Below the pieces are notes generated by a model. It saw nothing but the letters and a program-made list of their open reading frames with translations, made no database searches and was not told the DNA's origin. A program made the translations under genes and the position numbers. 64,000 nt of DNA from Echinococcus granulosus (Eukaryota; Platyhelminthes; Cestoda; Cyclophyllidea; Taeniidae), in assembly GCF_000524195.1 (NCBI RefSeq), contig NW_020170383.1, forward strand, positions 2,664,692 to 2,728,691. Direction: 5' to 3'. Positions 1 through 12,461 of the stretch are shown piece by piece; the first letter of the stretch is position 1; each line of letters opens with the position of its first letter.

Positions 1-517
1 TGCGGTGTTGATATTTAACTTAAAACACAGTTCCCCATATTCAACCCAAATTACAAATGGGTCTTAACACTCATATCACAAAGAGATAAACATTTTGGTC
101 CAATTCTCTTTATTTCTCCTTTACTTCTGGTCATTTTTATTTCTTATCTTTTGCAGATTGCTTAATATTTCGCAAACAATGAAGGCTTAAATGCTAACTC
201 ACCATCTATAATGGAGGTAGATCTTTGTTAACACTAAAAGTTCCTGAACCAGTCCCTTTATCAGCTACATGCACATAATTCGTCAACGCTTTTTCGAGTA
301 TGAAAAATAGAAAAAAGCCCAACCAATAGGACTTTTCAAATACGGCAAAGATATCAAACGGAGACCCGATGGTGAAAGCGGGTGTAAGGAGGAGCTTAGA
401 ACTTTCGCGACTAAATCATAGTCTCCAGCAGAATTGCGCATGCTTTTACGCATCCTAGGGCCCAAGTGAAAGCCCAAAAGAGGTAAAGCCACTTATGGGC
501 AAATTATTTACACTTAC
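1..517. other. Unresolved 3' part of the RMND5-like gene (intron and possible small exons)
   Basis: After the donor at 517-512 (GTAAGT on the minus strand) no convincing RING exon is visible. A short acceptor-to-donor stretch at about 239-199 on the minus strand (CAG|GAAC...ATG|GTGAGT) reads a PP-containing peptide in the expected phase but hits an in-frame TAG. An open stretch at 492-283 lacks RING cysteines. I call neither as an exon. Confidence 0.4.
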
Positions 518-3278
518 CAAGGATCAGAACGCACGACGTAAAGCCAGAGTGCATGGAAGAATTAAAGGAGTAAAGTTGGCTCACCGGAAGGGTGTGGGTA
601 CCATCAGAGTTGCCCGGTGCGTAATTGGTAAGCCACGCGAAGGCACGCTGGAGTTTATGTAGCTTTGGGAGCACTTGTAGGCCCGAGGCGAAGGCGGTCC
701 GTAGTGGATCAATGGAAGAAAGGGAGAGCTTCGCACAGGCCACCGTGCCAAAGAGGTGCGCAGCTCGCACAAAGGCATTCAAGGGGATCGTTGCTACGTC
801 ATTCACCGTCCCGTCTCCTGCCACAGTCATCTCCACAGCCGGCTCCTCCTCCGCTTCCTCTTCACCGGCGCAGAGACTCACTAACGGTAGAATAGGTAGG
901 TGGACACCACCGGTGCTAGCGAATTGGCTCTTAACGTTAGCATTGTCGACGGTGGCTGTGGCAGCAGGATCTTTGAGTGAGAGGTCAGAGTAAGGAGTCC
1001 CATTGAGATCCTGGCCCAGGAAGACTAGACTACCCATTATGTGCTCGAAGTCTATAAGAATAAAAGGAAAGTAGGTTCTTTTCACAAAGACGATCAATGA
1101 AGATTTTGCTGAATTCCCTATAGCTTGTTGGAACAAACTTGTCATCCTAGCTAAAATTACGATTATCAACTGTGCAAAGATATAATTAACAGCGATTACT
1201 GAATGTGACATTCTTAAAATAGTGCAAAATCATAAATTTAACTGACGCTAAATTAACTTTGAACGTGGACGTTGTGCATACCCATTTCCCTAATTTTAAA
1301 AGTGTTCTAACATAGGTAGCCTTGAAGAAACCTCATCAATTTCTTCGAGTGTCCTGAAGCAAACCTTAAAAACCCATAAATTCTGAACTTAACCATAATC
1401 GAGGAACGAACGGAGAAATTATTAAAACCAAGAAACAGATGCAGAAAACGTAAATACTCAAAGCGGAAAAAAATGCACTTGCAAACATGCTTGTGATTTG
1501 TGATTAGAAACCGTGAAATAAGTCACAAAAACTTATTTCACTTGCCTTGAGTTAACAAGTTCCTATGCAACATAAAACTAATAGGTTTAAGCGATGAATG
1601 CTTAAAAATTTAAATTATGCAAGAAATCGAACAAAAACGGCGAAAAAGAGGCCTCTATGAAAGTTCATTGCTGAGTCCGTATATTTGCGAACGAAATTGT
1701 CAGAATTAAAAAAGGGAGTTGCTAGATAATCCCTGGAATGATAATCCGTTTCTTTTGATGCTGCCTAACCAACTCTTCAGGTGATAAGTTTCAGACAGGT
1801 GTAAAGCGTGACGCGATTAATTCAGACTGGGTGAATTTAAATCATTTGAGCTAGTTATCGAAAGCAAAAATCACAAAACGTTCCGTACTTTAAAAAACCA
1901 AGCAAACTATGATTCTATTGCGGATCAGCCATCACATTAAAATTCTTTAGGGATCATATTAGTCATAATCTAAAAAATCAAAAAAGTGCTAACGATGCAT
2001 AAGCTTACCTGTGGGAAAATCCGATGCATATGGCACAATTTTGCGCAAACAAGCGATCACTCCAGAAGGATCATCTGCACACCTTTGCACATCCATTAGA
2101 AACTCTAACTTGGCCAAAACATATTCTAATTGTTTGGTCTTCGGTCCCAGCGACTCCGAATTAGTTGCCAGCCATCTTAGACGCAACAGAACAAAATTGT
2201 TCTCAAAATCATCCCGAGAAAGAGGCTAGAAGCAGCCATAAAACTCACTCTTTAGCAGGACCCAATTCTCCGTTTTTTAGGGCAGCAACCATAGCACCGA
2301 CTTCTCGGAATTGTTTGAGGCCAATATCCTCCTCCGAAAAACCAACTTCCTGTGCGTGAAAAACAAAGAGGAGCGTCCCGATTTCAGCATGGAAATTTGT
2401 GTTTCAGTGTTCGCAAACCCGCTAGTCTTACCTTTGCAAGCTTAATAGCAACAGACCCATAGCCGCTGCGAATGAGCTCCTCAATTATGATGGCAGCGAA
2501 GAGCTCGTCCTCAGTCATGTTATCCGCAGTCTTGTAGAGGTTGGAGGCAGGAGCGGGATCGAAGGTGGCATTGCTTGTTGGAACATTAGAAGTGTCCGTA
2601 GTGAAGTAGGAAGCCACGTTAGAGACATCATCGACGAATGTCTAGGAAGCCGGGGACCAGGAAAGAAAGAAACGTACCTTATCAATGGATTTTTTGAACT
2701 TTGAAATGCAGGCATGAATGTCTCGGTGCTTTTTCAGAGCATCGGAGAAGTTTGACTTGACATTTGATAGCAGAGAACATATTTTAACCTTTATCTCCGG
2801 TGAAAGGCAGGAACCTAGGAGCAAACCAGGAAAACCACCCTATTGTAACAACAGTAAGGACTAAAAATGGTAGCCTAGACATTCCTTGTACGAATTACCA
2901 CTTAGCAAGCAACACTTTGAAATCAGGATTGGTATCGTTGAGTCATAAGCACAAAAACTCGAATGATTAAACTATCGACTTTAGCCAAACCATCAAAAAA
3001 TACCAATATAAAGACATAAAACTAAGAAACATGAGCTATTTTTGGGTTGGCCAGCAAAACTAGTAGAAAATAATTCCGTTATCGAGCAGGCCCCTGGTAA
3101 ACAAACCGGAGTTTCCACTTTGGATCTCAATAATGAGGTTCGACAAAGAGTCCAAGTACTTTTCAGCTTTCAATTCATATATGTTTTTGAAGCCGGCCAA
3201 TCCCTTTTCAACTTTGTCAACCTCGTTTGACAAGGCCTCCAGCTTTTCCCTAATGCCGGATTCATCCCCGGAGGTCAT
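518..3278 (-). CDS. RMND5: RMND5/GID2-like subunit of the CTLH (GID) E3 ubiquitin ligase, six exons, 3' end missing
   Basis: RMND5 (yeast Gid2/Rmd5) pairs with MAEA as the RING module of the CTLH/GID ubiquitin ligase. I join minus-strand exons 3278-3107, 2814-2678, 2641-2432, 2349-2249, 2175-2009 and 1051-518; every junction is GT-AG and the phases agree, giving 440 codons plus one base. The ATG at 3278 follows an in-frame TAA (3284-3282). Family landmarks appear in order: HRDIHACISKFKKSIDK (vertebrate version ends in KAIDK); a LisH-like helix at about residues 148-173; a CTLH-like segment from 174 with PAKEWLATNSESL; then HIMGSLVFLGQ (vertebrate LMGSLVYLRQ); and MHSGFTSC near residue 430, matching the YHSIFAC stretch that leads into the RING. 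Introns are 292, 36, 82, 73 and 957 nt. An acidic insertion lies near residues 288-350. The cysteine/histidine RING core itself is not readable downstream, so the last exon(s) probably lie before base 1. Vertebrate RMND5A is about 391 aa; this one would be longer. Confidence 0.86.
2642..2677 (-). other. 36-nt mini-intron in the RMND5-like gene
   Basis: On the minus strand the intron starts GTACGT and ends CTAG, and it contains a pyrimidine-rich middle. Removing it joins ...SIDK to TFVDDVSNVASYF in phase 0, which restores the family pattern AIDKNFxSDISS. At 36 nt it is close to the minimum that a metazoan spliceosome handles; such tiny introns are known in flatworms. Confidence 0.85.
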
Positions 3279-6200
3279 TGATTACAAGTTGCGCGGCGTC
3301 AAAAAGGTCAATCAAAAACAAAAATAATGGAGTCCAGATACATAAACCATAGTTAAACTTTTAAGAAAATCATGCAAAATAATTTTTTAATAATTTTTTT
3401 AACTAGGCAAGAAAACATGTCGTAACATCTTGTCTCCTGCGTTCCAGCCTGTTCTGAAGTGGTAACAAGCTGAGGTACACTGGATGAAAATATGCAACAG
3501 ATTTCTTGTCGCTTTTTCCGCCTCAGCTTTTAATCACATAAAATTGGAAGAGCAACTGCGCACAAGCATTTCCTATCCGAGTAGCATGATGAATTATATC
3601 ACCTTATTAGGTTTTAAGGAAATCAAGACTTCGTGTCCTTCTCAGGGGCTAATGGTGTCCTCTTATTGACGTGGTTATCGTAAACTGGTCGCTGACGCAT
3701 AAGAGGTGTGTTCAAATAAACATGTGCTTCACATATATTAATAAGGAACAGGGGGTTGAGGAATTACCGATGCGTCACCTCCTGTCTTCTCTAAAGTCAT
3801 AAAAAGTCACGATGGTAAAGTAGACGTATTACTGACGTGTAGATAAGCTGAGGCTATTGGCATGGTCCTGTGGCCCTACCTCTGAGCAGAAGTGCTATCC
3901 GCAGAAACCCAAATTTCTGCGTAATCAAACAGAGTTAAACAAACAATTAAACTTACGAGTGACATGGCCCGGAAACCGCGCTGTGGAGCAGAGATACAAC
4001 TCTGGGAAAAAGTAGGTGCTTACGTAGCACAAAACGCAGTTTTGCGAGTGTGTAATTGCAAAGATTTGAAAAGCATGTTTTGAAGTTTATAAAACACAAA
4101 TGCAAAATACCCTATGCATACAAGCACAGTAACAGATCACATAACTCTCATGCCCAGTAATGCTGTTGCTCTGTTCTTGTGGTAAAAGGACTGATAAGCA
4201 AACTCGGGTGAGTACATGTGCTACATGAATCCTGCCCCATACCTATTTCATCGCTGATTTTTCCACATGTATAACTTGTAGATTACTTGGAATTCTATTA
4301 GTTTACCTCCTTATCTTATGTGTAGATGACATTTGGGATGATAAATGGGCATTCAGCATTTTTACCAAGACTCCCTCGAGGACCAGTCTTGGTCGACTAA
4401 AGCGCAACACTTTATGGTTCCAGAATTCGTAGGGTTTCTTCGCCTTTTTATTCCCAACTGAATTTTGTATAGCCCAATTAGCTGTGTTATGAATTGTCAA
4501 GGAGTAGGGTTTTTTATGTAAAATATGCGAAATAAGATAATTTTCGAGAAGACTGTTAGAAAATTAAACAATATGGTGCAGACATGTAGTATTCAACCCG
4601 TATACTACAATTGGTAACAAAAAAAATTTCGATAGGCGGCACAATTTTTATTTAACAAACTGGAAGTCAAGTAAAACCGCTTCTGCTTGAACAGCATCCC
4701 ACCCACATTGAGATTATGGCTATTTATCGGACTTTTTATTTCCGATTAAATCAGTTTAAGAAAGAACAAAAAGTACGGAATCCGAATGTAACGTGGAGCA
4801 GACTTGATCCAAAAATAACAACAAATTGGATTGTTGTTTTATATTTAATTACTCATCTTAATAATTTTATTATTAATTTTATAACGGGTTGGACTTTCAA
4901 ATCCTGAGAGATCGCTCTGATGTGCAAGTAGAATCAAAACTAAGAAAACGTATTTTCCATAGTTTTCAGTCACTTTGGTGTGAAAGTAATTTCACTTCCA
5001 TAAAAAAAATATTTGCAGCATCACTATTTATTATAAAATCCAGTCAGTTTAACTAAATATGCCAAAAGGAAGGAGCGAAAAGCCTGTAAATAAAACACTT
5101 TTGGGGAACTTTTGATCAAATTCCACTAAGCATAATCGCGGACCTCACTCACATAGCGACGACACTATCTCGATATCCCCTTAACTAACTATTTGCTGCT
5201 CATGACAGCAAACAAGCAAGAAATTTGGTAAACTAACATCCTACTACACTTTGTTAAATTATTTATCCTCCCTTTTCCGTTACGCTTTTCATCACATCAA
5301 AACCGGCGTTAAACTTAGTCAGGTGAGGCCTCTTTATAAATGTGAAGTGTTTTTTTCTCGTTTTCTCGTATTTTAACTTTGTAAGTTAAAACATGAGGTG
5401 AATTGGATAGTACAAAACCGGAAGTACTTCAAGGCAGCTAACAGGTACCGTTCATTGCGAAGTGATTGCAAATTGTCTAACATACGAAAAAAGAGCTAAC
5501 TACATCTTAGGGCAAATAAATATGCTCGGAACATTTAGGCAAATCATCTAAAAATATGTGGAAGCAGCAATCGGAATGCATAACAATTGGTTTTGTTATT
5601 ATGTACGAAAGCCACTGTGACGCACCCGCATTTCCACCCTTGAACAGATCATTTAAAGCAACACTGGATGCATCTTGCGGAGAGGCGATAATGCCCTACT
5701 ATTTAGTCGTGATTTTCTAGAGCCAAAGTAATTGTGTGCGCTCAAAAGTGGCAACAGATTCCAATTATGTGCAGAATTTACGAAAGTGTTCAACAAATTT
5801 TACAAACCAAAGATTACATATTAGCAACCATGAGTAAAGACTTGTCTGGATTTACATTCCGTCTATAGATATAAGTAGAGATTGACCAACAGTTTGAAGT
5901 GTTTCTTATACCGCTTAGAGTTTAGGAAAAGCAGATTTTGCTGGATAAATTCCTGCGCAGCTGGGTCGGCGAAAGTACACCCCTGAAATTGTAGTGTATA
6001 TCTTGATAAACTGAGCTAGCACCTTTTGGTCAGATCAGAGCATTTTGATTGAAGACTATGATACTGGATTAGGTGAGATTATTCAGATACACTATTTCTT
6101 CGCAGCTTAAGTTACACAAGCAAGAAAATAATGATATTAGTTTCTGAGTAATTGCATTTTCATCGGGAGCTAAAAATTGTTAAGAGGATGCGATTGAAGC

Positions 6201-9200
6201 TAAAATGACTCTGCTACCCTAAATTGTGCCCTTGACTACTTGAGCAAAATGCAGAGAAAATGGCAAAATGGATGTTCAAGATCCCTCCCACAGGGGAAGG
6301 GGCATAACAATTATGAAAGTATTTAGTCAGAAAGGGGTGTCCAAAGGTCTCTTTCTAGAACCAGACGTTTAATTCCATCAAAACTGGTCAAGCCTTCAGC
6401 AAATTTTCGAAATCTATTAAAGAGGTATGATCTCCCTAATAAAACAGTCATAGTGAAGAAATATGGTTATTCATTACGTAGTGAAATCTTGAAGTACACT
6501 ACATTTTAGGAAATAAAAAGGCCCGTTTCTGTTTACCTCCATGGAGGACCATTGTATTTGTCAAGGATGTGTTAATAAAGACACGATTTTATAGTGGGGG
6601 CCAAAACAACTTGTTTAATGGTTTTGATCATAAAATAATGAAAGAAAAGGGCAGGAATCCATCTGGGAAAAGTAATGAGTTGAAAATATCCAAGCATTTT
6701 CACTGACAATGTACATAATTTAGGTCTGCAGCTAACTATGCTTGAATTTTCTAGCATTGCACCACTTCAAAACAAATTGGAAGGAAAATAGAGAACCTGG
6801 ACAAATCAGAAAAAAAAATCCTAGGATGTGACAAATGAAAACTTCCTTGGTCAATGTGATCAAACTGGTTCTCATTAATTGGTTTTGTGGTCAAAATATT
6901 TTCTAAAGTAATAAACTGCAAAATCGTATGCGATATTGAGTGACTGTAATATTCCACACAAAAAGTCGTTGAATCGAAGAATTTCACTTGGGGATAGTGA
7001 TAGCCTTCACTGAGCACGGTCGAACATTCGTAATATCTGCCCTTCATGTTAGGTATCAGAAATTCTATCAGTCTGAAATGAATTTCGATGCCGTTTTCAA
7101 CTTGCCTAACGCTTTGTATGTTCCCTGATTTTTACCACCTCGATGGTCCCCTATTTCATCCATGTCATTTATGAGATCAATGCCTTCTCTTACTTTCATC
7201 TGCTTCTACTTAAGGAGCGCCTTACATTGGGTCCCGTAGCGAGTGAATACATCTGAAAAGTAAAGTGCGTAGTTACAATCAACCTATTAAGACACCTCGC
7301 GGAAGTCAAATAAGTAAACAATTGCTGCAAAAGCACGAAAAAGGCTTGTCATGCTTTGCAGTCAGGAGGATTTAGTGCGAAATTGCACTTTTTTGAGTTG
7401 CTGGCAATATTTTTACAAGACAAATTCATTAATTGTTCATGAATCAAGTGTTTTAAGGGCTTTCTAAAAGTTACTGCATCCTTTAATTGTTTTTTTCTCT
7501 TACAAACCCGATAAAATGCAACTTTTTGCTTTTTTAAGCATTTTTACTGAAAAAGCTGTAGCCCGGCATAACTTGAGAAGTTGGACAGTTAGGAATTATC
7601 ACAAAGGAATTTACATTTCTAAACTCGCTAGCGTGTCGAGTTAAGCTTAACTCAAATTGCAATTTTCTAAAAGGCTAGAGCTACTTCTTTTAAACTTTGT
7701 AATTTCGTTTGTATCTTTGGAAAAACTTCGTTGTTCGTTAAGCCAAAACTCTTTCCCTAAAAGTCCTTTGTCTATTGCGGTAGTCATTTTGGCCCTACAA
7801 TCCTAAACAAGAGCTAATACACAGTTATGCAAGAAAACCCGAAATTTGGCTAACTACATTAGAACCACAATTCAATCGAATGTTGACTGAAAACCAATTT
7901 CTCTTGGGATTATCAAGTCAATAAAATATTCTCTCACTTAGTAATCAAGTGCAAGAAAGCGACCTTCAGTTGGATACTTACTGGAAAAATCAACACAATT
8001 CCTTAACTTTGAGGTGGAAATTTACCCAAGTGCAATCATGGCTTAAGGTGATTAAGCAATCACTGTGTACGCATTTTACTAATCCTTTCAGAGGTAAACC
8101 AACTTATTAATATGAGTAGATATGTAAAACACATCCCATTTAATGCAAATCATACTGAAATACCAACATAAGGGAACTTACTTAAATCGGGACAAATCTG
8201 TGGAAATCTTGTTTTAATGAGCACTTTGTGCGTAATCATAGGAGACAGTGAATTTGAGATGCATGACGCTTAAACAAATTCACACACTGAAAAGGTGCGC
8301 AACCTTGTTTCGTTTTCCCCTAATTCTAAAGCTTATGATCGCACCGAATTAATTATTTGGACTTTGTAGTGAAGGTGGGTTGGAGTTCTGCAGAAAGGGT
8401 TTATGAGGGTTTGAATATTTAAAGGGACAGATTTTGTTCTACTGAAAAGAATAAGCAGTGTTTTGCTAGGTAAATGATTTTGAAACACTGGTAATCACCA
8501 TTACCTCTCCGAATTTCCCAAAAATTCAAATAGGACAGCGTCAAGAAGGTGGATAAAACGCAGTAACATTGGCGGAATATTTGTAAATGGATGCTCCTAA
8601 TGATTCATGCTACTCATTTATTATGGCAGAAATACCATCGACTTAAACAAATTATCATCATTTTCCAAAAATACAAACTGTGAGTAAGCTTCCACAAACC
8701 TTAAGCTGAATCCTTTACATAGTAGGCGACTCAGACGCACTTTTAATACTGCATCCCATTGATACGCTAAGGTGGAAATCCTAATCACATGCCAAGATTC
8801 TCAGTATGACAATAATGGCCTCGAAATGTCGTGAGCTCAAGGTTAGGTCACGCTTGTCGAATATAATAGATATTCACATGACTGGTGCACAGAAGAGCAT
8901 CGGCCACGTAAAAAGTCGTTCGACGTCAGGATTATACCGCTGTAAGGTTTCAAGTAGTAATATTGTCCTTAAACAACAGAAAATGGCTTACGCCTTTTTT
9001 AAGTATTATTATACCTTTCAAATACTTATTCGTTACTGAAGGCTCATTTAAAGAGTCTACATTTAAGGATAAATGTTGTACGACTTCCAAGCCGCTAGCG
9101 AAGTTCATGAATAAAATATCTTGTACAATTGGAAATTTTAAGTTGAAAAGTAGTCTCTAGGCACGTTCTTCTTTTACTATTTCTATCAACCCCGTTTAAT

Positions 9201-12200
9201 TTAAACCAAATGAGATTATGGTTGAATTAGTATTGCGTATGTGTTTGAAAATAATTTAAGAAAATAAATAAATGTAATAAGAGGTCAGCTGGGCTACCAT
9301 TAATAGCCCACTTTATTTAAAACGCACAGTAAAAGCAAATGAGACAGTAAAAACTACCTACAACGCTGTTAACAAGACGCCTATATTCGATGTTATGTAA
9401 TAGAATTACCCAAAACGTCCTCAGCTGAGACACTCTAATTGTCAAATTTCATCAGCACCATATTGTTAAGACAGATAGGTGGGAACACATCTACCATGAA
9501 TTTGGAAAAAAAATTACGAACAGAACACTCTTTACAATTCTGGTAAGTCTGCTGTCTTTCATTGACATCTTGGAAATAATGTAAACAAAATTAACGTTCA
9601 ACCAAATTCAACCTCTTTTTAAATAGAGATTGTGATATTTCTTCCCTTGCAGTATGTGCAAAGCAACTGCCATAAGGATGCAGATTCCTGACAAACTCAA
9701 AAGAAAATTGCTTGTCATGGCAAAGGAGACGAATTGAAATTCAGTACACGGAAAACAAGCCTGTTGTTTCATACTGATTTACTAGGAAGTTTTAAGTATT
9801 TTTGCGCATTATTAGGACCACTGCATCGTAATTTTGACTTTTTAAGATCAACCGCTCAAAAAAGCATACACAATCTGTTTGATCCGAATCGCAGGGAAGG
9901 CATCCAATAATCTTGAGCACAGCTTGATTTTGTACTAAGTAAAGACCTCAAGTCGAAGAGCTTAAGTTGCCTCACTTGTTGTTTAATTAACTGTAAAACC
10001 TAAAGTTAACCTAGACATTGAGTTCGTTTGATGATGCGTTCGGAACAGTTTTAACGTGAACTTTGTCTCCAAGGCATACGATTGTTTCAGCTACTGCCTT
10101 TTAAACAAAATATAACCTAGTTTTCGTTTTTTGTTGACAAAGGCTGTTAAAATCCCTGCGCTCATAGCGAAGCTCTTATAATTTCCGCTTCCTTGCTAAA
10201 AATAATTTTGTTTGATTAATCTGCAGTTTGTGGCTCAAATTTGATGTCCACCCGTTACCAGGTATTCCATTGACACATAGATCGGACAAATGGTTTCTCC
10301 CACCAACTTCAACCCGAACGTTAGGTTACTTTAAGAAATTTACTTTTTAGGCATTCTTTTTGGTTCGTCGGATTTCTGGGCTGCAGTTATTAAAACCATA
10401 TCAGAAGTAGCAATTGACCAAGCTCGAGAAGTGGAAGAATGCGGTTGGGAGTACCATAACCACGAGAATCCTTTCATCAGGTTTATTCAAGGAGGCAATG
10501 GATTTGTCCTTATTTTTAATGGAACTTAAATATTTTTTGGTTCTCTACAACCAATTGAGGAGTAAGCTGCTTTTGGCGGGAAGAGGTTATTTTGCCAGCA
10601 CATAAAACGAGGACGCAACTTATAATACCTGTTAGTGGTGAAAAAGCCAACTTTTTTCCACCAGTTATTGTATTTCAAAATAATCTTTATTTCGAAATCC
10701 TAGTTTCGTGAAGTTTTTTGGAATTTGCTCTGGGTAGAGAATACCGACGCCTTAAAGAGACCCATAAAGTGGATACCCGTGCCAGCAGTCAAGCTTAGCT
10801 AGTTCTTGTAGTTCATTAATAAGTGTAGAGGGCAATTATTTTTAAGACTCAGTGGCAGCATGGGATAGTCGTTTCTCAGTAACAGAATGCTGAAGGCATT
10901 TGGGTGCTAATTCACGTTTATTGTTGTTTAGGGTGAACCGTTGTCTGCAAAAAAATTCGAAAATGCCTACAAAACTATCATTAAACAATCTAAAGAAATT
11001 AAGGAATCCCTAGAAAGGTAGAGGAAATAAAATTACGCCTTATGGCTAACTGGTTCTTTCGATTATACCAGAATTCAATTTTTTATTAAGTTAATTGGAA
11101 GATGCATTTCCGACTTAACTATTTGATGTACCGCGAGTCTCACGATTTGACTAAGCTCTAGGGGCAAGGACGGAAACTTCTCCCAAAGAGGAGTTAGTCT
11201 TTAACCGTTTCACGATGTGCAAGAAATCTTGTGAATTTAGCGTTCAGATGTGAAACCAAAAACTGGGATGAGTACCTCGAAGTTTGTCCAAATCATGTTA
11301 AGCATGAAAAATTTATAATTTTTTGGTTTTAAAAGTTTTAAGTCCGTCTTGACTAGCTGGTTGTCAACGAATAATTAAACGTCAATCATTTTGTGCATCG
11401 CTTGGCATGTTCTGCAAAAAAATTATATATTTTTTTGTATATAGAGACCTTTATCTGATAAGGTTCATTTGCTTAATCGCTAATGCTAACCAAAAAACCT
11501 CATGCAATAAGCTCTATTTGTCCTTCTACTAGAATGACATTGTAGATTACAGAAGTTCACTTATTTTTTACCTGAGGTTTCCCCTCTGACCCCCATCTTG
11601 AGTAAACTGCATGCATAAGCGCAGATTGACATGAGACGTAGAGGCACAAAAACAATGATTAAACACTTTTTGATGACAAGAAAAACCTTGACAACAATGC
11701 AGTCACAAAAGACGAGAATACTTCAACAAATTTAAAGCACTATAAACACTTGTCATTGCGTATTACAATTTTAATAGCTGTTCTCGTGGGTATGTATTTT
11801 GTGTAACTCTCTACAAGCTGTTACCACATGGTTCCCAATCCTTCACCGTAATGCATTTTGACCAAATTAATCTAACTATAGTAGCTAGTCTCAAAATTTT
11901 GTTTATTTTCGAACAAAAGCCAAGAGATCTGTCAAATCTTTGACAAATTGCAAAAAAAGACCACTTGAGTTAATCATTTCCCAACTTGTACACTAAAACC
12001 AGACAAAAACAGTCAAAAACTGCTAATGGTGACAATTAAGCGAATATATGAGATATATGCTCAACTAGGGTCTCATTAAATGATGCACAAACATTAATAA
12101 ACCACTTTAAATTAACATATTTAAAAATTTTTTGTCTGATGTGGTCACAACCAGGAAAAGGGTAATGCTAGGGGAATTATATCTGATTTTCTTTCGGCTT

Positions 12201-12461
12201 CAGTGTTGATCATAACTACTACGATGACTTTCGAAAAAGGGGTTCACATCTGACTTCTTCATTCCGGCCAAACCCATTAATAAACCAATTCCTGGTTTTA
12301 TCCAATCGGATTGCTGTCTCTCCGCCATTGGCCATTCCTAGGCTTTCATATTTGTACATCATAGATGCTCTGAGATAAGTAGGCCGTATTAGCGTTTTCC
12401 CAGTCCAATTGCAGAAATCCAGGGAACGCCTAAATGAACGTTTACTAAAACCTCTTTAAAG
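3279..12461. other. Intergenic region between the divergent RMND5-like and channel genes
   Basis: About 9.2 kb of AT-rich sequence with only short, unsupported open frames (all under 100 codons) and no homology I recognise. It must hold the promoters of both flanking genes, but I could not place a TATA box or other core element with confidence. No tRNA, rRNA or tandem repeat was seen. Confidence 0.6.

Noticed and set aside
199..239. Mini-exon of RMND5 on the minus strand
   Set aside because: Acceptor and donor look fair, but the frame required by the preceding exon meets TAG, and the alternative frame shows no RMND5 similarity.
283..492. Minus-strand 69-codon frame as the RMND5 RING exon
   Set aside because: It has no cysteine/histidine pattern, no good acceptor in the right phase and no resemblance to the RMND5 C-terminus.
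6751..7047. 98-codon minus-strand frame in the left intergenic region
   Set aside because: No recognisable motif or splice context; frames of this size are expected by chance over 9 kb.
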